From contig CAISPN010000003.1 of assembly GCA_903887375.1 (NCBI GenBank), positions 1-63,577 of the forward strand: a stretch of 63,577 nt of DNA, given 5' to 3'. Under the pieces are notes generated by a model. The model saw only the letters and a program-made list of their open reading frames with translations, did not search any database and was not told where the DNA came from. The position numbers were made by a program, and so were the translations under genes. This DNA comes from an uncultured cyanobacterium. GTDB lineage: Bacteria > Cyanobacteriota > Cyanobacteriia > Cyanobacteriales > Microcystaceae. Of the stretch, positions 8,736 through 18,150 are shown piece by piece. The first letter of the stretch is position 1. Every line of letters starts with the position of its first letter.

Positions 8736-9290
8736 ATGCAAGCGGGTAAGCTCATTGTCATTACTGGACCAAGTGGGGTTGGCAAAGGAACCTTAGTAAA
8801 AAAACTGCTCTTGACTCATTCAGAACTTTACCTTTCTATTTCTGCCACAACTCGTTCTCCGCGTTCTCATGAAGAACATGGCAAAGACTATTATTTCCTC
8901 ACTAAAGAAGAGTTTCAGCAGATGATTAAGAACAATAGTCTCCTAGAGTGGGCTCAGTATACTGAAAATTATTACGGCACTCCTAGAATACCGGTAGAAG
9001 CGCGACTCAAGCAAGGTCAAAATGTTCTTTTGGAAATTGAGGTCCTTGGAGCAGGACAAATCAAGGCAAATTTTCCCAATAGTTCTACTGTATTTATCTT
9101 GCCACCTTCATTAGAAGAACTAGAGCGGCGGTTGCAAGCCAGAGGAACTGAAACTCCAGAAGTAATAGCCTCAAGGATGGAAAAAGCCAGGGAAGAAATA
9201 GCCTCTAGTGACTCATTTGATTTCAAGATCTGTAATGAAGATCTGGAAGTCACCGTGGAGGATTTAGAAAAAATTATCTTCCAAAGCTAA
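8736..9290 (+). CDS. gmk: Guanylate kinase
   Basis: This 184-residue enzyme phosphorylates GMP to GDP with ATP. The P-loop GPSGVGKGTL lies near residues 11-20. The GMP-binding segment SISATTRSPRSHEEHGKDYYFLT and the EYYGTP-like segment (ENYYGTP, with LLEWAQY before it) are present, as is the distal RLQARGTE lid. Length and motifs are normal for the family. It stands 54 bases after chrA, and its 3' end overlaps the convergent nucleotidyltransferase gene by 4 bases (9287-9290), leaving no room for a separate terminator. Confidence 0.96.
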   Translation: MQAGKLIVITGPSGVGKGTLVKKLLLTHSELYLSISATTRSPRSHEEHGKDYYFLTKEEFQQMIKNNSLLEWAQYTENYYGTPRIPVEARLKQGQNVLLEIEVLGAGQIKANFPNSSTVFILPPSLEELERRLQARGTETPEVIASRMEKAREEIASSDSFDFKICNEDLEVTVEDLEKIIFQS

Positions 9291-10447
9291 CTACTTTTAA
9301 GTAGGTCTGCTATGGCCTGTTGAGTATTGAGCTCATGCTGGAAACTACTCTGGCGAGTATCGGTTATCAGCCAGTCTAAAGCAGCAGCCTGCATATCTAT
9401 AGCAGAACCTGTCGAAGATATACAGTAGCGGCCAAATACGAGCTTATCTACTAAACTCACACTAGGTCCTAGGCGAGAATAATCGAAGATAATACTATTG
9501 TTGACCGTAGCTCCACTACATATCCAACAATTTGAACCGATCATACTAGGACCAATAATTGTAGAACCATCTTCAATATGAGTCATTCCCCCGATATAGA
9601 CAGGTCCTTGAATATCGACTTTATCCCAATTGACAGCTACATTTAATCCAGTATAGATACCTGGTCTTACTTCAGTGCCTGGTATCTGTACGTTTTTGAT
9701 ATCTCGATTGAGAATCGCTCTGATGGCTTGCCAGTAATCTGGGACTTTTCCAATATCAACCCACTCAAAATCCATATCGACGGCATAAAAAGGCGCACCT
9801 ATTTCTACCAGCTTGGGAAAAAGTTCACTACCAATATCATAGACGCGATTAGGCGGAATATAGTCTATCACCTCTGGTTCAAATATATATATGCCAGTAT
9901 TAATTTTGGTACTTAAAGCTTCTTCAACTGAGGGCTTTTCTTGGAAAGTTTGAATAAGTCCATTTTCATCAGTTACCACTACACCATAACTAGAGACCGA
10001 TTCTTTGGGGACAGATTTAGTAACTATAGTGGCAATTGAACCTTTTTCCCTGTGCCAACGAACGGCAGCGGTGAGATCTAGGTCAATCAAGGCATCCCCA
10101 CAGAGAACAATAAAAGTATCATCAAAAAAAGGATTAAAATCCTGAATTTTTCTGATACCAGCAGCCGAACCTATTGCTTCTCCAACTAATTCACCGTCTT
10201 TGATAGAACCCTCAAAAGAATAGGCTATTTGCACACCAAATCGCTGACCATCTCTAAAGTAATTTTCTATCTGATCTGCCAAGTGACTTACATTGACGAT
10301 AATCTCATCAAAACCATGTTCGCGTAGTAGTTCTAGTAAAAACTCCATCACCGGTTTTTGCAAAATGGGAATCAACGGTTTGGGAATTGTATGGGTAATT
10401 GGGCGAACCCTTGTCCCTTTGCCGGCCGCCAAAATCATGGCTTTCAT
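9287..10447 (-). CDS. NDP-sugar synthase (mannose-1-phosphate guanylyltransferase-like)
   Basis: This protein of about 386 residues carries an N-terminal nucleotidyltransferase domain with the signature MILAAGKGTRVRPITHTIPKPLIPI, the catalytic-region GDALIDLDL and FEWVDIGKVPDYW. A C-terminal left-handed beta-helix of hexapeptide repeats follows (about residues 270-350, for example VYIGGMTHIEDGSTIIGPS). Such enzymes activate sugar-1-phosphates for exopolysaccharide or lipopolysaccharide synthesis. GDP-mannose formation is likely by family but not proven. I start at 10447 (MKAMILAAGKG). An in-frame ATG at 10462 adds MRKKL, which the family does not need. Confidence 0.85.
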   Translation of the reverse strand: MKAMILAAGKGTRVRPITHTIPKPLIPILQKPVMEFLLELLREHGFDEIIVNVSHLADQIENYFRDGQRFGVQIAYSFEGSIKDGELVGEAIGSAAGIRKIQDFNPFFDDTFIVLCGDALIDLDLTAAVRWHREKGSIATIVTKSVPKESVSSYGVVVTDENGLIQTFQEKPSVEEALSTKINTGIYIFEPEVIDYIPPNRVYDIGSELFPKLVEIGAPFYAVDMDFEWVDIGKVPDYWQAIRAILNRDIKNVQIPGTEVRPGIYTGLNVAVNWDKVDIQGPVYIGGMTHIEDGSTIIGPSMIGSNCWICSGATVNNSIIFDYSRLGPSVSLVDKLVFGRYCISSTGSAIDMQAAALDWLITDTRQSSFQHELNTQQAIADLLKSS

Positions 10448-10626
10448 TAACTTTTTCCTCAATTGTTAGTTAAATTTCGTCTGACAGTCATCAAGAGTCT
10501 CTCTCAACATCCTCGGCATTTTCTTTGATATAAGATTTTACACAAATATATATTTCAATCGGGTATTCTATCATACTGGCATAGAAATCTGAGTCTTTTT
10601 TCTGAACTTACATTGTGCCCATGTTC

Positions 10627-10656
10627 TTGTCAAGGTATAGCTAAAACCGATATCAT
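10627..10656 (+). promoter_or_regulatory. Probable sigma-70-type promoter of fur
   Basis: TTGTCA at 10627-10632 and TATCAT at 10651-10656 are separated by 18 bases and lie about 35 bases upstream of the fur ATG. Both hexamers are close to the consensus. The stretch after the -10 (GTCAATAAGGCATAATTATTGAG) has a few Fur-box-like matches, which would fit autoregulation, but the resemblance is weak. Confidence 0.5.
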
Positions 10657-10690
10657 TGTCAATAAGGCATAATTATTGAGATTAAAGGCT

Positions 10691-11185
10691 ATGTCCTCTT
10701 ATACCGCATCTTCTCTCAAGGCTGAACTTAATTCTAGAGGATGGCGATTAACCCCTCAGCGCGAAAAAATATTGTTAATTTTCCAAGAACTTCCTAAGGG
10801 AAACCATTTAAGCGCAGAAGAACTTCATCAGCTCTTAGAAGAGCAAGCTGAGGTGATTAGTCTTTCTACTATCTACCGTAGTGTCAAGCTGATGACTAAG
10901 ATGGGAATTCTCAGAGAGTTAGAACTAGCTGAAGGTCACAAACACTATGAGCTCAATCAACCACATCCCCATCACCATCATCACTTGGTCTGTATTCAGT
11001 GCAACAGAACCCTTGAATTTAAGAATGATTCAATTCTTAAACATAGCCTCAAGCAATCGGAAAAAGAAGGGTTTCAATTGATAGACTGTCAGCTGACAGT
11101 GATGGCAATATGCCCAGAAGCGCTAAGGATGGGCTGGCCCTCAGCTCTACCGAATAACTGGAGCTGCAGAAGAGCTTTGATTTGA
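10691..11185 (+). CDS. fur: Fur-family ferric uptake regulator with altered C-terminus
   Basis: A 164-residue DNA-binding repressor. The winged helix (SRGWRLTPQREKILLIF, and LSLSTIYRSVKLM as recognition helix) and the metal-binding stretch HPHHHHHLVCIQCNRTLEFK match cyanobacterial Fur, including the first Cys-x2-Cys zinc pair. Normal relatives end with a second CP-x-C pair followed by a few residues. Here the sequence runs AICPEALRMGWPS and continues about 20 residues in what looks like a shifted frame. The alternative frame just after the Cys reads QKR then a stop, like a normal Fur end. A small deletion near 11110 is the simplest explanation. The ATG at 10691 (MSSYTASSLKAEL) is preferred to the TTG at 10676. 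Confidence 0.88.
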   Translation: MSSYTASSLKAELNSRGWRLTPQREKILLIFQELPKGNHLSAEELHQLLEEQAEVISLSTIYRSVKLMTKMGILRELELAEGHKHYELNQPHPHHHHHLVCIQCNRTLEFKNDSILKHSLKQSEKEGFQLIDCQLTVMAICPEALRMGWPSALPNNWSCRRALI

Positions 11186-11195
11186 GTTTTATAAT

Positions 11196-11822
11196 TTAAA
11201 TTTTATAGTATATAGAATAGGACTTAGAAAATCCAGCTACATATTCTGTATAGACATGCCCCTGGGGAAACAAACGCTTTAGCCTCGAGAGGGTGATTAC
11301 CTTTGTTGTTAACATTTGTTGCCATTTGAATACATATCCCTTTTGTTTCCAGCGCTCAATCCATAGATTTTGAAAACTCTGCGGATAAAACCACCAAAAA
11401 GGCATATTGCAATGTGCCTCTATAGGAAACCAGATACTGGGGGTTTGGACCCAATATCTAGGCGCCAATCTATGAACTGAATGAGCAAACTTTTCTTCTT
11501 GTTCACTAGAGCCTAAATGTTCGATTACACTGTTGCTAAATACAAGATCAAAGTAATGATCTTCAAAGGGGAGTTCTCCAGCGGCATCGGCTTCTATAAA
11601 CTGATAGTTATGTTTGAGCTGATTGTTTTGTCCAATGAACTCACCTGGAAGATTTAAAAGGGTAATTTCCAAATCAAGATCTAATATTTCCCACATTTCG
11701 GGTAATCCACCAAGATCAAGAACTTTCCAGTTATCTTTAGGCTCAATTCTCTCTAAAAAAGCGCTCATTCTCTTTTTGCGCCAGATTTTTTGCATACGAT
11801 GCTTAATCGTATCAACAATCAT
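11196..11822 (-). CDS. Class I SAM-dependent methyltransferase
   Basis: A 208-residue protein with a Rossmann-type methyltransferase core: motif I WKVLDLGGLPEMWEIL, acidic end of strand 2, FIEADAAGELPFEDHYFDLVFSNSVIEHLG as motifs II-III. This is the methyltransferase-11/23 type. Substrate cannot be read from the sequence. It begins 3 bases after the radical SAM gene, so the two are probably cotranscribed and may act on the same substrate or surface polymer. The C-terminal part (YWVQTPSIWFPIEAHCNMPFWWF) resembles methyltransferases found near glycosyltransferases. Confidence 0.8.
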   Translation of the reverse strand: MIVDTIKHRMQKIWRKKRMSAFLERIEPKDNWKVLDLGGLPEMWEILDLDLEITLLNLPGEFIGQNNQLKHNYQFIEADAAGELPFEDHYFDLVFSNSVIEHLGSSEQEEKFAHSVHRLAPRYWVQTPSIWFPIEAHCNMPFWWFYPQSFQNLWIERWKQKGYVFKWQQMLTTKVITLSRLKRLFPQGHVYTEYVAGFSKSYSIYYKI

Positions 11823-11825
11823 TAA

Positions 11826-12932
11826 CTATCGACCTCCAGCTCTAGCCATACGAAAAAGAATACTACCTAACTCAATTTTTTGGGAAAGAGTTCTGTGTGA
11901 AAGACAAGAGTTTGCACAATCAGTTGAGCCAAATTTTTGGCAAGCAATATTTTGAGCGCGAATTTGAGCTGCTTTTTCTCCATACCATAAATCACGAGCG
12001 CTACTCTCTTTGACATTACCTATAGTTGGGTAAAACCAACACATAAACACTTCCCCATTTGGATTGATATGGTAATCCCTCAGACCAACTCGACAAGGTG
12101 AAACTCCATGAAACACTAGATTTTCTCTGAAATGATCTGCCAGTGAATAAATTTTGGCATCAGATGTTTCTATAGGAGCCCCAGCATGTTTCATGCTGAT
12201 AAGAGTAGATATAACAGTTTCTAAAGTTTCGAGATCTGCTTGTTCTTTAATCCATAATTCTGTTTTTACTTGATCATTAAAAAGACGAACTGGAGAAAAG
12301 TCAATAGTTGTGGCTCCTACTTCTCTAGTCCATCGTACTAATTCAGGCAAGTGCTTAAAATTATATTTATGAACAGTGGGTTTGATCCTAATAGGAAACT
12401 TGAGTGACAAGCGTTCGCGCTCTTGGCACAATAGAGCTATTCCCTTTTCAATTTTTTCTAATGCGCCCAATCTACCACGCACATAATCATTGATCTCAGG
12501 ATTGTCGCTATCGGCGGAAATTTCAACATATAGTGGCCTTGCTTGGGCAATTTTTTTGACTGTTTCGGAATCTAAAAATGAACCATTTGTAATCACTCCC
12601 CAGTCGATACCGTTAGTATGACAAAAACCCAACAAATCTACAAAACCTTTTTTCAAGAAAGGTTCACCACCAGCAAACTGGATTGAATAAGGACCAATAA
12701 ACTTTTTTAAACTCAGTAAGGCCTCTTGCCACTGCTCAATACTAATTTCATCACGATAATGCTCCAGACGCCAGAAATCACAATAACGGCATTTGTAGTT
12801 GCAACGCTCATTTACAATTCCACGAATAGATATAGGCTTGGTGAAATCTTTTCCAGTATTTAAATAGATAGATTCAGGTACAGTATGTAAGATATGCCGA
12901 GTAGCCAAGTTTATTAATTGTTTGAGTTCCAT
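11826..12932 (-). CDS. Radical SAM protein with SPASM-like C-terminus
   Basis: This 368-residue enzyme has the radical SAM cluster motif CNYKCRYCDFW near residue 43, which holds a 4Fe-4S cluster and cleaves S-adenosylmethionine. The GGEP-type motif (FAGGEPFLKKG) follows. The C-terminal region has additional cysteines (PCRVGLRDYHINPNGEVFMCWF, then IACQKFGSTDCANSCL), consistent with a SPASM or twitch domain that binds auxiliary clusters, as in peptide- and sugar-modifying enzymes. It is flanked 10 bases upstream by the CYTH gene and 3 bases downstream by the methyltransferase. The substrate is unknown. Confidence 0.85.
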   Translation of the reverse strand: MELKQLINLATRHILHTVPESIYLNTGKDFTKPISIRGIVNERCNYKCRYCDFWRLEHYRDEISIEQWQEALLSLKKFIGPYSIQFAGGEPFLKKGFVDLLGFCHTNGIDWGVITNGSFLDSETVKKIAQARPLYVEISADSDNPEINDYVRGRLGALEKIEKGIALLCQERERLSLKFPIRIKPTVHKYNFKHLPELVRWTREVGATTIDFSPVRLFNDQVKTELWIKEQADLETLETVISTLISMKHAGAPIETSDAKIYSLADHFRENLVFHGVSPCRVGLRDYHINPNGEVFMCWFYPTIGNVKESSARDLWYGEKAAQIRAQNIACQKFGSTDCANSCLSHRTLSQKIELGSILFRMARAGGR

Positions 12933-12942
12933 AATTTTATAA

Positions 12943-13407
12943 TTACCAATTTTTGTAGGGAAATTTAGTTAAATTGTAATTGAAATAGCGAGGATCCAAT
13001 GAGACCTCTTGAGCTATCCATTCTGGCAGTTCAATAATTTGGTTTTCATTTTCTAGTTCAACTTCGGCTATGATTAAACCACTATTATCACCCAGAAATT
13101 CATCTACGTCCCAGAGAAGTTCTTTAACTTGAATTTGATAGCGGTTTTTTTGAATTTGGGGCTTTTGACAGAGCTCTTGGAGCATTTGCTGGGCGTCGGC
13201 AAGAGGAATTTGGTATTCATATTCAGAACGTGCAATTCCCTGGCTTTTCCCTTTGATTGTCAAAAAACCCTTTTCCCCTACTATCCTAATTCTGATGGTG
13301 GTTTGATTGATGGTGTCTATATAGCCTTGCTGATAAAACTGAGGCTTAGCTAAGCCTCGCCAAGAGTCTCCTTTTACCAAAAATTTTCTTTCAATTTCTT
13401 TAGGCAT
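12943..13407 (-). CDS. CYTH-domain protein (triphosphate tunnel metalloenzyme)
   Basis: A 154-residue protein of the CYTH fold, an eight-stranded tunnel that binds triphosphate with divalent metal. The diagnostic ExExK motif is EIERK at residues 4-8. Other basic and acidic tunnel residues appear as TIRIRI, FLTIKGKSQG, EYEYQI, WDVDEF and IAEVELENE. Bacterial members of this length act as tripolyphosphatases or adenylate cyclases of class IV, and the first is more usual for short cyanobacterial forms. It starts one base after the mfd stop and precedes the radical SAM gene by 10 bases. Confidence 0.88.
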   Translation of the reverse strand: MPKEIERKFLVKGDSWRGLAKPQFYQQGYIDTINQTTIRIRIVGEKGFLTIKGKSQGIARSEYEYQIPLADAQQMLQELCQKPQIQKNRYQIQVKELLWDVDEFLGDNSGLIIAEVELENENQIIELPEWIAQEVSLDPRYFNYNLTKFPYKNW

Positions 13408-13408
13408 T

Positions 13409-16400
13409 TTAATTATTCTCTTTAAGCTTCATTTTTCCTAACCACTCTAGTAGAGATTCTAGCTGCTTTTGAGGTTTTAGCACTCCCAAACCACGGCAGG
13501 TGACTTTTTTAGGGCTATAGACAAAGCGCGTTTGTAGATTTTGGGGTAAATTTTCTTGCAAGAGCTTCCACGCGGGCTCTTCCATCGGTGTTTCTAGAAT
13601 TACATGACCAGTACTATCTGGCTTGATGCGGGAGAATCCTAGAGATTTAGCAAGCTGCTTGAGCTCTATAATGCCAAAGAGTTGCTCTACAGGACTTGGC
13701 AATTTACCATAGCGATCATACCAATCTAGTTGAATTTGTCTGAGCTCCTCAATTGATATAGCGTTGGCAATAGTCTGATAGGCTGCTAGTTTTTGTTGAG
13801 GATCTGGGATATAGTCCGTAGGAATAAAGGCAGTCAACTTGAGATCTATTTGCGTATCTTCGACTTGAGGAATTTCTTGGCCTTGGATTTCCTTAAGCGC
13901 TTCTTGGAGCATGTCCATATAGAGATCAAAGCCAATAATTTCCATCTGACCTGATTGCTCAGCCCCTAGAATATTACCCACGCCTCTAATTTCCATATCT
14001 CTAGTAGCTAAATGATAACCTGAGCCTAGTTGAGCGAATTCCTGAATTGCCCTGAGTCTGGATCTGGCATTCTCACTCAGCTCACCTTTACTGGGATAAA
14101 AAAGCCATGCATGTGCTTGAATTCCCGATCTTCCTACTCGTCCCCTCAATTGATAGAGCTGAGCCAAGCCAAAGCGGTGAGAATCCTCAATAATTATTGT
14201 ATTAACTCTAGGGATATCGAGCCCTGATTCTACAATTGTTGTGCATAGTAACAAGTCAGCTTCACCATTGCTAAAATCGAGCATCGTAGTCTCTAATTCA
14301 GAATCTTCTAGTTGCCCATGAGCAATCATAATTCGGATATTGGGTAACATCTCTCTGATTGTGCCGGCAATTTCTTCTATTCCCTCAACCCTAGGAACTA
14401 TATAAAATACCTGCCCGCCACGATCTAGCTCGTTGCGAATGGCATTTCTAATAGCTTCAGGATTATAGGGCGAAAGATGAGTATTAATCGACCTTCTAGA
14501 TGGTGGAGCGGTTGTAATTAAACTCATTTCCCTGATTCCACCTAGAGACATATAGAGCGTGCGGGGTATAGGTGTAGCTGTCAGGGTGAGCACATCGATC
14601 AAGGTTTTCATCTCTTTAATTTTTTCTTTTTGATTTACTCCAAAGCGCTGCTCTTCATCTATCACCAACAAGCCTAAATCCCTAAATTGGACAAATTTAG
14701 AAAGTAGTTGTTGAGTGCCGACTACTATATCTAGCTCTCCACTAGCTAGGCGATGAAGTATATCCCTCTTTTCCGAATTAGTACGAAAACGGTTTAGTAA
14801 ACCAATTTGAATGGGATAGGCTGCAAAGCGCTCTTGTAGGGTATGGTAATGCTGCTGGGTCAATATGGTAGTAGGAGCAAGTAGGGCTACTTGTTTGTGA
14901 CCACTGGTGACCATTTTGAAAATTGCCCTGATGGCTACTTCTGTTTTGCCAAATCCCACATCACCACAAACTAGGCGATCCATAGGGCGCTCACTTTCAA
15001 GATCTCTTTTGACCTCAGCTATTGCTTTGAGTTGATCAGGCGTAGGGGTATAGCTAAAGGAATCTTCTAGTTCCTGTTGCCAAACACTATCAACTGGACA
15101 AGGATAGCCTTCCATCTTTGCTCTTTTGGCGTATATATTGAGAAGATCAACTGCCAGTTTTCTAACTGATTTGCGGACCTTAGCTTTGATATTTTCCCAG
15201 TTTTTGCCGGACATTTTATGTAGTTCCGGCGGCTGATTGCCAATCTGGCGATAACGAGTGAGGCTATCAAAGCGATCTGCCGGCACCCTTAAAAGACCAT
15301 CTGCATATTGTATTACTAAATATTCTCTATGTTCTAAGGTTTCCAAGCCAGAGAACTTACCAATTCCATGATGTTTATGAACTATATAATCGCCAATCTT
15401 AAGTTGATTGAGATTTACTTGCTTAGAAGCAGCTCGGCGTCGTTTTCTGATATAGCCTATATTAACTAGAGAACTCTTACCAAAAAACTCACGATCTGTG
15501 ACTATTACCAAGCGGTAAGGAGGTAAGATAAAACCCTCAAGCTCAGCTAATCCTGAGTATTTGAGAGCAACTGCATTGCCTTGAATTTGGAGCCGCTCTA
15601 TAGCCGGATAATCTTGATTATTAGCAACGAACTGAGCAGGACAGTCATGTTCTTGCAAGAGAGAAACTGAGCGCGATGGTTGGGCTGAAATTAACCATTT
15701 TGTATATTTTTCTAGGCTCATAGTTCCATAGATTTCTCTTTTGCCCCTTAAAATTTCAGCTATCTTGGCAAATTGATGAGGTACTGTAGGCAATGGACGA
15801 CTGGCAAGATTGAGTCTAGGAATATTATCTAGATTTGTTTTTTCTTCGTTAATCTCAGATAAATACAATACATTGAAATTTGACTGGAGTTGCTTGAGCA
15901 GCTCTTCAAAGTCTTGGTGAAGTGCTGGTATTTCATAGCCCAGATTAGACCATTGTTTATCTGCAATTTCCACCCAGCGCTCACTATGAAAGCGGCACTG
16001 CTCCAGTTCATCAAAAACCAGCAATGTATTATCTGGTTTTAAATAATCACAAAGTGATGCTATCTGCTCAAAAGCGCAACCTAAAAAGCGGCCAAAACCT
16101 TCAGGATAGTTATTTTCTTGTAATTGTTCTGCTTGTTGCTCAGAAAAATATTGGTTGATTTGCTCTTGGCTTAGATGCTTTTTGATTAAGCCAAAAAAAT
16201 TGACTGGGGTCAAAAGTATTTTTTCTAGTTGATCTAGTGATCTCTGGTTAACCGGATCAAATTCTCTGATTTTTTCTATCTTGTCTCCAAAATACTCCAA
16301 TCTCACTGGAATTTCGGCCGAAACTGGAAAGACATCTAAGATATCTCCTCGACGGCTCCACTGTCCCTCAGACTCTACTAGAGAAACTGATTGATAACCC

Positions 16401-16876
16401 ATATAGCTGAGTTTTTGTTCCAGTTGGCCCATTTCCAGCTCTTGTGCTAGTTGAAGGCGTAGGCAACAGTCGTAAAAATCAACTGGCGGAGGAAGGTGTC
16501 TTTGGAGAGCCTTTTCAGTGGCAATTATGGCCATAGCTTGCTCATCTAGCCCAGAGAGAACCTGCATCTGTCCCCAAATCATCTCAGATTCGAGATTGAG
16601 TAAATCATAGGGAGAAGACTGCGATGTTGGGTAAAAATGGACAATTCTGAAGCCCATCATTTCCATCTGTGATGCCCATCGGCCAGCTTCTTCTAAAGTG
16701 GCACAGATAATTAAAATATTTTTGTCTTGAGTTTGAGCTAGACTAGATGCTACTATACCTTTGGCTAAACGCGGGATACCACTTAACTCCAGTGCTCCAG
16801 ATTGCGCCAACTTGCTACGGAGCTCTTGAGTAAGACTTGATCGTCTCAACGTTTTGATTACCGAAGAAAGTACCAT
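13409..16876 (-). CDS. mfd: Transcription-repair coupling factor Mfd
   Basis: This 1155-residue translocase removes RNA polymerase stalled at DNA lesions and recruits UvrA. In order: a UvrB-like N-terminal region (residues about 1-340), an RNA polymerase interaction domain (about 495-560, [18 protein letters not shown]), a RecG/DEAD-type motor with Walker [21 protein letters not shown] (DEEx box), [16 protein letters not shown] and the second RecA-like half ending at QLRGRVGR, and a C-terminal TRCF domain. Length is normal. It heads a compact minus-strand group with CYTH, radical SAM and methyltransferase genes, and diverges from 16906 with only 29 bases between start codons. Confidence 0.97.
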   Translation of the reverse strand: MVLSSVIKTLRRSSLTQELRSKLAQSGALELSGIPRLAKGIVASSLAQTQDKNILIICATLEEAGRWASQMEMMGFRIVHFYPTSQSSPYDLLNLESEMIWGQMQVLSGLDEQAMAIIATEKALQRHLPPPVDFYDCCLRLQLAQELEMGQLEQKLSYMGYQSVSLVESEGQWSRRGDILDVFPVSAEIPVRLEYFGDKIEKIREFDPVNQRSLDQLEKILLTPVNFFGLIKKHLSQEQINQYFSEQQAEQLQENNYPEGFGRFLGCAFEQIASLCDYLKPDNTLLVFDELEQCRFHSERWVEIADKQWSNLGYEIPALHQDFEELLKQLQSNFNVLYLSEINEEKTNLDNIPRLNLASRPLPTVPHQFAKIAEILRGKREIYGTMSLEKYTKWLISAQPSRSVSLLQEHDCPAQFVANNQDYPAIERLQIQGNAVALKYSGLAELEGFILPPYRLVIVTDREFFGKSSLVNIGYIRKRRRAASKQVNLNQLKIGDYIVHKHHGIGKFSGLETLEHREYLVIQYADGLLRVPADRFDSLTRYRQIGNQPPELHKMSGKNWENIKAKVRKSVRKLAVDLLNIYAKRAKMEGYPCPVDSVWQQELEDSFSYTPTPDQLKAIAEVKRDLESERPMDRLVCGDVGFGKTEVAIRAIFKMVTSGHKQVALLAPTTILTQQHYHTLQERFAAYPIQIGLLNRFRTNSEKRDILHRLASGELDIVVGTQQLLSKFVQFRDLGLLVIDEEQRFGVNQKEKIKEMKTLIDVLTLTATPIPRTLYMSLGGIREMSLITTAPPSRRSINTHLSPYNPEAIRNAIRNELDRGGQVFYIVPRVEGIEEIAGTIREMLPNIRIMIAHGQLEDSELETTMLDFSNGEADLLLCTTIVESGLDIPRVNTIIIEDSHRFGLAQLYQLRGRVGRSGIQAHAWLFYPSKGELSENARSRLRAIQEFAQLGSGYHLATRDMEIRGVGNILGAEQSGQMEIIGFDLYMDMLQEALKEIQGQEIPQVEDTQIDLKLTAFIPTDYIPDPQQKLAAYQTIANAISIEELRQIQLDWYDRYGKLPSPVEQLFGIIELKQLAKSLGFSRIKPDSTGHVILETPMEEPAWKLLQENLPQNLQTRFVYSPKKVTCRGLGVLKPQKQLESLLEWLGKMKLKENN

Positions 16877-16905
16877 ATTTATTCTTTTTTATTCTCCTGT
16901 TTAAG

Positions 16906-18150
16906 ATGGCAAGAACTACTTTTGATGGTTTTGAGCAATTTAAAATTAAGTACTTTTTTCGATTATTAGGATCCCCAGTACTTTTTTTTATTCTAACTAC
17001 CCTTAATAGCTTTACCCATCCCTATGCAAATGCCCTTTTAGATAGTAAACAAATTGAAAGACCTGTTTCTAGCGATCTTCCCTCTTTAGTTAAATATAGA
17101 CAAAAACTCTCTACAAATATCGCCGAGCTCTCAATTGCCAATCTCTTTTCCAATTTTGACCAAGCAATTGAAACAGAAATTAATACCCAACAAGAGCAAC
17201 TAAAAGATCTCAATTTGCTTATAAAATCAATCACTCTAGCTACTGGCGCGCTTGAACAATTGCAAAACCGCTCCCACTCTCTTGCTCAATGGGGACAAAT
17301 TGAACAGCAATTGCAAGAGGCAATCAATATTTTGCCTAAAATATCCTTTGCTCCTATTGCTCAAATAGCTCGATCTAGACTCAAAGACTACAAGATATAC
17401 TATCAACAGACCAAAACAAGGCAAACAAGCGAACTAGACTCACTTGCTTTTTTGAAGCTAGCTGAGCTTACCGCCAAAATTGCTCATCAAAGAGAGGAAA
17501 ATGCAAAATCTCTGAGCGATTGGGTGATTGTTTGCGCTAGTTGGCATAGCGCCTTAGACTCACTAAAGCAAGTTACCCCAGATACTACTAGTTTTGAGAA
17601 GGCAGATCAACTTAGAAAGTCTTATCAAGTCGATCTTTCCGAGGCAAATCTCAAAAAAGATCAACAACAAAAAAACCAATCCTTTTATCAAAAAGCTATA
17701 TTCCAAGCTAGCAAAGCTCAATTCTATCAACAAAAGCAAGATTGGATTCAAGCTAGCCAGAGCTGGCATTATGCTATCAATAATCTAGAGCAGATTACTG
17801 GCAATAGCTCTCTGGATATTCAAACGAATATGAGCAATTACCTTGTTTATTTAAATGTAGCCAAGAAAAAAGCTCAATTTCAACAAGAATTTGATAATCT
17901 CTGTCAAGGAAATATTTGCAGCTATAACAGCCACAGTCAGGGAATTGATATATTTTTGGATGAAGGCTATATAACTAAGATTAGAGAGCTTTCAGAAGCA
18001 AGCGAAGGTGATCCCAAAAAACAATCAGAAATTTTAAACCATCTCTCTGCGCTTGAGACTAGATTAAAATACCTGAGTTTCGAGATGCACCAGAGTATAA
18101 AAGTATATTTGGGTAAGAATAAAAAAATATTGGCCGCTATCTACAATTGA
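16906..18150 (+). CDS. Exported helical protein with three W-rich repeats, unknown function
   Basis: I do not recognise a named family. The 414-residue product starts with a basic stretch and a hydrophobic segment (about residues 18-33, LLGSPVLFFILTTL) ending PYANA, which looks like a signal peptide or membrane anchor. The rest is predicted alpha-helical and rich in Gln, Lys, Ser and Leu. Three stretches share a pattern of Trp, then about 10 residues later Ala, then Leu-x2-Ile/Val and a Tyr some 20 residues on: 129-162 (WGQIEQQLQEAINILPKI), 206-240 (WVIVCASWHSALDSLKQV) and 280-312 (WIQASQSWHYAINNLEQI). These look like TPR-related helical hairpins. Two Cys (NLCQGNICSY) lie near 333-338. Confidence 0.65.
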   Translation: MARTTFDGFEQFKIKYFFRLLGSPVLFFILTTLNSFTHPYANALLDSKQIERPVSSDLPSLVKYRQKLSTNIAELSIANLFSNFDQAIETEINTQQEQLKDLNLLIKSITLATGALEQLQNRSHSLAQWGQIEQQLQEAINILPKISFAPIAQIARSRLKDYKIYYQQTKTRQTSELDSLAFLKLAELTAKIAHQREENAKSLSDWVIVCASWHSALDSLKQVTPDTTSFEKADQLRKSYQVDLSEANLKKDQQQKNQSFYQKAIFQASKAQFYQQKQDWIQASQSWHYAINNLEQITGNSSLDIQTNMSNYLVYLNVAKKKAQFQQEFDNLCQGNICSYNSHSQGIDIFLDEGYITKIRELSEASEGDPKKQSEILNHLSALETRLKYLSFEMHQSIKVYLGKNKKILAAIYN

